64,000 nt of DNA from Nocardioides luteus (GTDB taxonomy: Bacteria; Actinomycetota; Actinomycetes; Propionibacteriales; Nocardioidaceae): assembly GCF_000960475.2 (NCBI RefSeq), contig NZ_JZDQ02000014.1, forward strand, positions 62,001 through 126,000. Reading direction: 5' to 3'. Below the pieces are notes generated by a model that made no database searches, was not told the origin of the DNA, and saw nothing but the letters and a program-made list of their open reading frames with translations. A program made the translations under genes and the position numbers. Below are positions 61,153-64,000 of this stretch, piece by piece (position 1 is the first letter of the stretch; every line of letters starts with the position of its first letter).

Positions 61153-63537
61153 TCAGTTGGGGTCAGCGGGGGGCGGCGGCTTCTCGGACTCGTCGGTGCA
61201 CTCGACCTCGTCCTGCGGGATGTAGGTGGTCTTGAAGGTCTGGGTGTTGACCTTGGAGCCGCCCTGGTAGAAGTCGCGCCAGACGTTGATCGAGAAGCCC
61301 GGGGCGCCGACGGTGTTCTCGCAGTTGCCGTCGGTGATCTTCTGCTTGCCCGGCGACTTGAAGTCGTAGCGCTCGCCGGTGCGTGCCTTGATGTCCCAGA
61401 TCTTCGTGGACCACATCTCGACGGTGACCGAACCCTGGCCGCTGGCGCTGGCGGGGTTCACCCAGGAGCGGATGAGGACGCCGTACTTGGTGTTGTTCTT
61501 GAACTTCAGGTCCAGCGAGGGCCAGGCGACGGTCGCCTCCCGGCCGATCGGATAGCGGTCGATGTAGAGCGAGTGGGCCTTGTGCTCCACGTCCTGCAGA
61601 CCGGCGAAGAACATCGCGTTGAACGTGGTCGTCGCCATCTGCGAGACCCCGCCGCCGTAGTCCTCGCGGAAGACCCCGTTCTGGATCATCCAGCCCTTGG
61701 TGAAGCCGTTGGCGGCCGTACGCTCCCCGACGATGCCGTTGAGGGAGAAGGTGTCCCCCGGCGCGAGCACGGTGCCGTTGACCAGCTCGGCGGCTCGGCC
61801 GATGTTGACGTTGCGGTATTCGGCGTAGGGGAAGTTGGTGGTGAAGGTCGAGACCTTCTCCTTGATGCCCCAGGACTTGGCCTCCTCGGTGGTCACCTTC
61901 GGCTTGGCGACCTTCGACTTCACCTCGACGACGCGGGCACCCGCGGGCGCCGTGACGACGTCGAGGAAGACCGCCTCCAGGTCCTTCTGGTTGAAGGTGA
62001 CGCCCGGCTTGGCGGGGATGACCTTCGGGGCCCCGTCGACCATCTCGACGGTCGCGTCGACCGGCTTCGCGGCGTCGTCGGCGAGGGCCTTCTTGAGCAC
62101 CTTCTTCAGCTTGGCGGGCGCGACCGAGGCCTGCAGCTCGCCGTCCTTCGGGTCGAACCGGATCGCCTCGCCGAACTCCTTCGGGGACAGCTCGACCGGG
62201 GTCTTCTCGAACTTCAGCGTGATCGGCCCGGAGACCGCCGGGGTGGCGACCTTCTCGACCGCCTCCTGGACGTCGGTCTCGTCGACGTCCGGGGTGAGCT
62301 CCTCAAGACGTACGTCGGCCGTGCGATCGCCCTCGACGAGCAGCTGACCGGCGAGCGCGGTGCGGAGCGCGTCATCGCTGACGCCCTCGCCAGCGACCGG
62401 CTGGGTGGTCTTGATCTTGCCCTTCTTGATGACGACGTCGCCGTCCTTGAAGGGGGTGCCGGCGCGCTTGTTCACCTTGGCGGCGACCTTGGCGATCAGC
62501 TTGTCCTCGGCGTTGATGACGGGCTCGACCGCGCCGCCGCCGGTGAAGTGCTTCCAGAGCTTGACCGGGCTCCAGCTATGTCCGGCGTCGATCTTCTCGA
62601 TCGTCGCCTCCGCGTCGAAGCTCAGGCCGGCGTCGGCCGGGTTGACCTCGGTCGTGCTGTCGCCGGCGGTCACGTTGATCGGCTGGCTGTGAGCCGGGGC
62701 GAACTTCTCGTCCAGCAACGACGTCGCCTCGGCGGCCGTCATGCCGCCGATGTCGACGCCGGCGACCGTGGTGCCGTCGGCGATCTTGTTCCCGGCGACG
62801 GCGTACGCCGCGCCCCAGCCGACGAAGGCCAGGATCGCGACGCCGCCCGCGAGCGCGACGGCGACCTTGGCGCCGGTGCCGAGCGGCTTGCTCTCGGCCG
62901 GGACCGGCTGGGCATAGTCGGGCGGCTCGAAGCCGGACCCGTTGCCGGACGCGTGGTCAGGCTCGTATCCGGAGTCGTAGGCGGGCTCATAACCGGACTC
63001 GAAGGAGGAGTGGCCGGAGGGGGCCGGCTCGTCAGCGACGAACGGCCCGACACCCATGACGGTCGCCTCGAGCGGCTCGTCGTCGAAGTCGGGCGTCTCC
63101 TGGACCGGACGGTAGAACGCTACCTCGGTGTCGTCGTCGTTGCCGGCCTCGGGGGCGGCGTCGACCACGTCGGGCTCCGGGGCGAACTTCCGGTTCTTCG
63201 AGACGAACAGGAAGTTGTCCTCCTTCGGCAGCTCCGCGCGCTTCGGCAGCTCCGAGCGCAGCATGGTGCTCCGCAGCAGGGTCTCCTCGGCGAGATCCTC
63301 GTCGAGGTCGTGGCCGGGGGCGACGATCCGGGTCTCACCGGCGGGCTCGTCATCGGGTACGTTCGCGACCGGCTTGGCACCCGCGGACTCGGCTACCCGG
63401 GCGTCGATCTCGATCTGCGGGATCATGATCGTCTCGATGGCAGCATCGTCCGTGCCGGCATGGCCGGCGTTGGACCCGGCCGCGTGGGTTCGCATCGCGG
63501 GCTCGGGGGCCTTGAAGGCCTCGGGCTCATTGGACAT
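61153..63537 (-). CDS. VanW-domain membrane protein
   Basis: A 794-residue protein with an acidic, probably disordered cytoplasmic part (residues 1-220), one helix (AKVAVALAGGVAILAFVGWG) and repeated peptidoglycan-binding-like domains (about 250-580). A C-terminal VanW domain holds AELVNGTVLAPGDTFSLNG and VFREDYGGGVSQMATTTFNA. VanW proteins occur next to glycopeptide-resistance genes and in many actinobacteria; their activity is not established. No van genes are nearby. Cell-wall binding is inferred from the domains. Confidence 0.9.
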   Translation of the reverse strand: MSNEPEAFKAPEPAMRTHAAGSNAGHAGTDDAAIETIMIPQIEIDARVAESAGAKPVANVPDDEPAGETRIVAPGHDLDEDLAEETLLRSTMLRSELPKRAELPKEDNFLFVSKNRKFAPEPDVVDAAPEAGNDDDTEVAFYRPVQETPDFDDEPLEATVMGVGPFVADEPAPSGHSSFESGYEPAYDSGYEPDHASGNGSGFEPPDYAQPVPAESKPLGTGAKVAVALAGGVAILAFVGWGAAYAVAGNKIADGTTVAGVDIGGMTAAEATSLLDEKFAPAHSQPINVTAGDSTTEVNPADAGLSFDAEATIEKIDAGHSWSPVKLWKHFTGGGAVEPVINAEDKLIAKVAAKVNKRAGTPFKDGDVVIKKGKIKTTQPVAGEGVSDDALRTALAGQLLVEGDRTADVRLEELTPDVDETDVQEAVEKVATPAVSGPITLKFEKTPVELSPKEFGEAIRFDPKDGELQASVAPAKLKKVLKKALADDAAKPVDATVEMVDGAPKVIPAKPGVTFNQKDLEAVFLDVVTAPAGARVVEVKSKVAKPKVTTEEAKSWGIKEKVSTFTTNFPYAEYRNVNIGRAAELVNGTVLAPGDTFSLNGIVGERTAANGFTKGWMIQNGVFREDYGGGVSQMATTTFNAMFFAGLQDVEHKAHSLYIDRYPIGREATVAWPSLDLKFKNNTKYGVLIRSWVNPASASGQGSVTVEMWSTKIWDIKARTGERYDFKSPGKQKITDGNCENTVGAPGFSINVWRDFYQGGSKVNTQTFKTTYIPQDEVECTDESEKPPPPADPN

Positions 63538-63599
63538 GCGGGAGAGCCTAGGACCTATACCCCCCTAGGCCGAACCCGTAGCCCATCTTGGGACGTTCG

Positions 63600-63944
63600 T
63601 CACTCGCCGGGGTGGGCCCGATCCGGCTGAGATGTGACCCTCGCCACCGTCGCGGCGGCCACCACGATCAGCAGCACGGCCCACGAGATCAACAGGTATC
63701 CCTCGAGATCTCCGGCGATGGCATACCCGCCGGTCGGCCTCGGCGTCGCGGCCAGGGCGATCACGATCGCCCAGGCCGCTGCGTACGCGATCCTCGAGGC
63801 TCCGCGTGGGAGCGCGAGCAGCATCGCCGAGGACGCGGTCACGGCGAGCAGCACGCCCCACCACCACGGGTGGACGGCGACCGCCGCGACCCCGACCGCG
63901 AGACCGAGGAGAAGACTGGCGACCACCCCGCCGAGCAGTCTCAC
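63600..63944 (-). CDS. small membrane protein
   Basis: A 114-residue protein with about four hydrophobic segments (LLGGVVASLLLGLAVGVAAV, PWWWGVLLAVTASSAMLLAL and two more) and a polar tail. It resembles the DUF6113-type proteins that follow mshB in actinobacteria. The GTG start at 63944 overlaps the stop of the gene at the right edge (GTGA), so the two are coupled. Function unknown. Confidence 0.7.
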   Translation of the reverse strand: MRLLGGVVASLLLGLAVGVAAVAVHPWWWGVLLAVTASSAMLLALPRGASRIAYAAAWAIVIALAATPRPTGGYAIAGDLEGYLLISWAVLLIVVAAATVARVTSQPDRAHPGE

Positions 63945-64000
63945 AACCCGGCGAAGAGGTCGGTCAGGCTGCCCCCGTCGACGCTGCCCTTGGCGATCCG
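63941..64000 (-). CDS. partial gene at right edge (3' end only)
   Basis: Only the last 19 codons lie in the window, ending SVDGGSLTDLFAGL and a TGA at 63941-63943. The overlap with the DUF6113-like gene suggests this may be mshB, the mycothiol-pathway deacetylase that precedes that gene in other actinobacteria. The residues themselves are too few to confirm it. Confidence 0.35.
   Translation of the reverse strand, partial: RIAKGSVDGGSLTDLFAGL

Overview
The window looks like chromosomal DNA of a high-GC actinobacterium. Nocardioidaceae (Nocardioides-like) is my best guess, from the gene content, heavy use of GTG starts, 4-nt ATGA/GTGA gene overlaps and a mycobacterium-like sigE neighbourhood. 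This is inference; no rRNA or other marker is present. I see no tRNA, rRNA, CRISPR array, phage block or insertion sequence. Coding density is high and no gap exceeds 300 bases.

Layout. 1-4.2 kb: a partial membrane protein, the end-joining protein Ku, and an ECF42-type module (DGPF/YCII protein, sigma factor, alpha/beta hydrolase) with two matching promoter motifs. 4.3-7.0 kb: the kynurenine operon kynB-kynU-kynA (tryptophan to anthranilate). 7.1-13.4 kb: a folate-reductase-like gene, a CitE-like lyase, an ArsR-type regulator divergent from an MFS exporter, and an LPETG surface protein. 13.4-17.3 kb: a large NAD-glutamate dehydrogenase whose 3' end is missing and which runs into the LPETG gene. 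17.5-24.2 kb: two DUF2505 proteins, a secreted lysyl-oxidase-like protein, a wax-ester-synthase/DGAT-like enzyme, a cupredoxin-like lipoprotein with a membrane partner, and a small HTH protein.

24.3-33.6 kb is an envelope-stress and housekeeping block. It holds htrA, an anti-sigma factor and sigE on the minus strand, a divergent O-methyltransferase, then pepA, DUF3117, a large disordered membrane protein, a DivIVA-domain protein, a LOG protein and dapE. Much of this order resembles the mycobacterial sigE region, but tatB is not next to htrA. 33.7-39.1 kb is a sulfur/methionine run (metX, metY, CoA-binding protein, two OsmC proteins, flavin monooxygenase); its two transcription units begin with a similar operator-like sequence. 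39.2-42.2 kb is a TetR regulator divergent from a deazaflavin-type reductase and an ABC exporter, with two palindromic operators between them.

42.3-64 kb: small membrane and methyltransferase genes (one a truncated remnant), ileS behind a T-box leader, two GNAT paralogues separated by a perfect 29-bp hairpin, an enoyl-CoA hydratase, a DinB-like protein, cstA-ybdD, dapD, two convergent cell-wall-hydrolase-like paralogues with reciprocal loss of active-site motifs, dapC-fdxA, a GNAT, a VOC protein, a lipase, a second aspartyl-tRNA synthetase behind its own translational T-box, a VanW protein and a partial gene at the right edge. Three DAP/lysine genes (dapC, dapD, dapE) fall in the window.

Several gene ends carry palindromic repeat arrays. 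One family has a 31-32-nt period and a GCCGAGTCGGC core, at about 4.2, 8.1 and 39.1 kb. Another has a 21-nt period with an orientation switch, at about 27.7 and 54.6 kb. Both always lie at the 3' end of at least one gene, as expected of terminator-like or REP-like elements.
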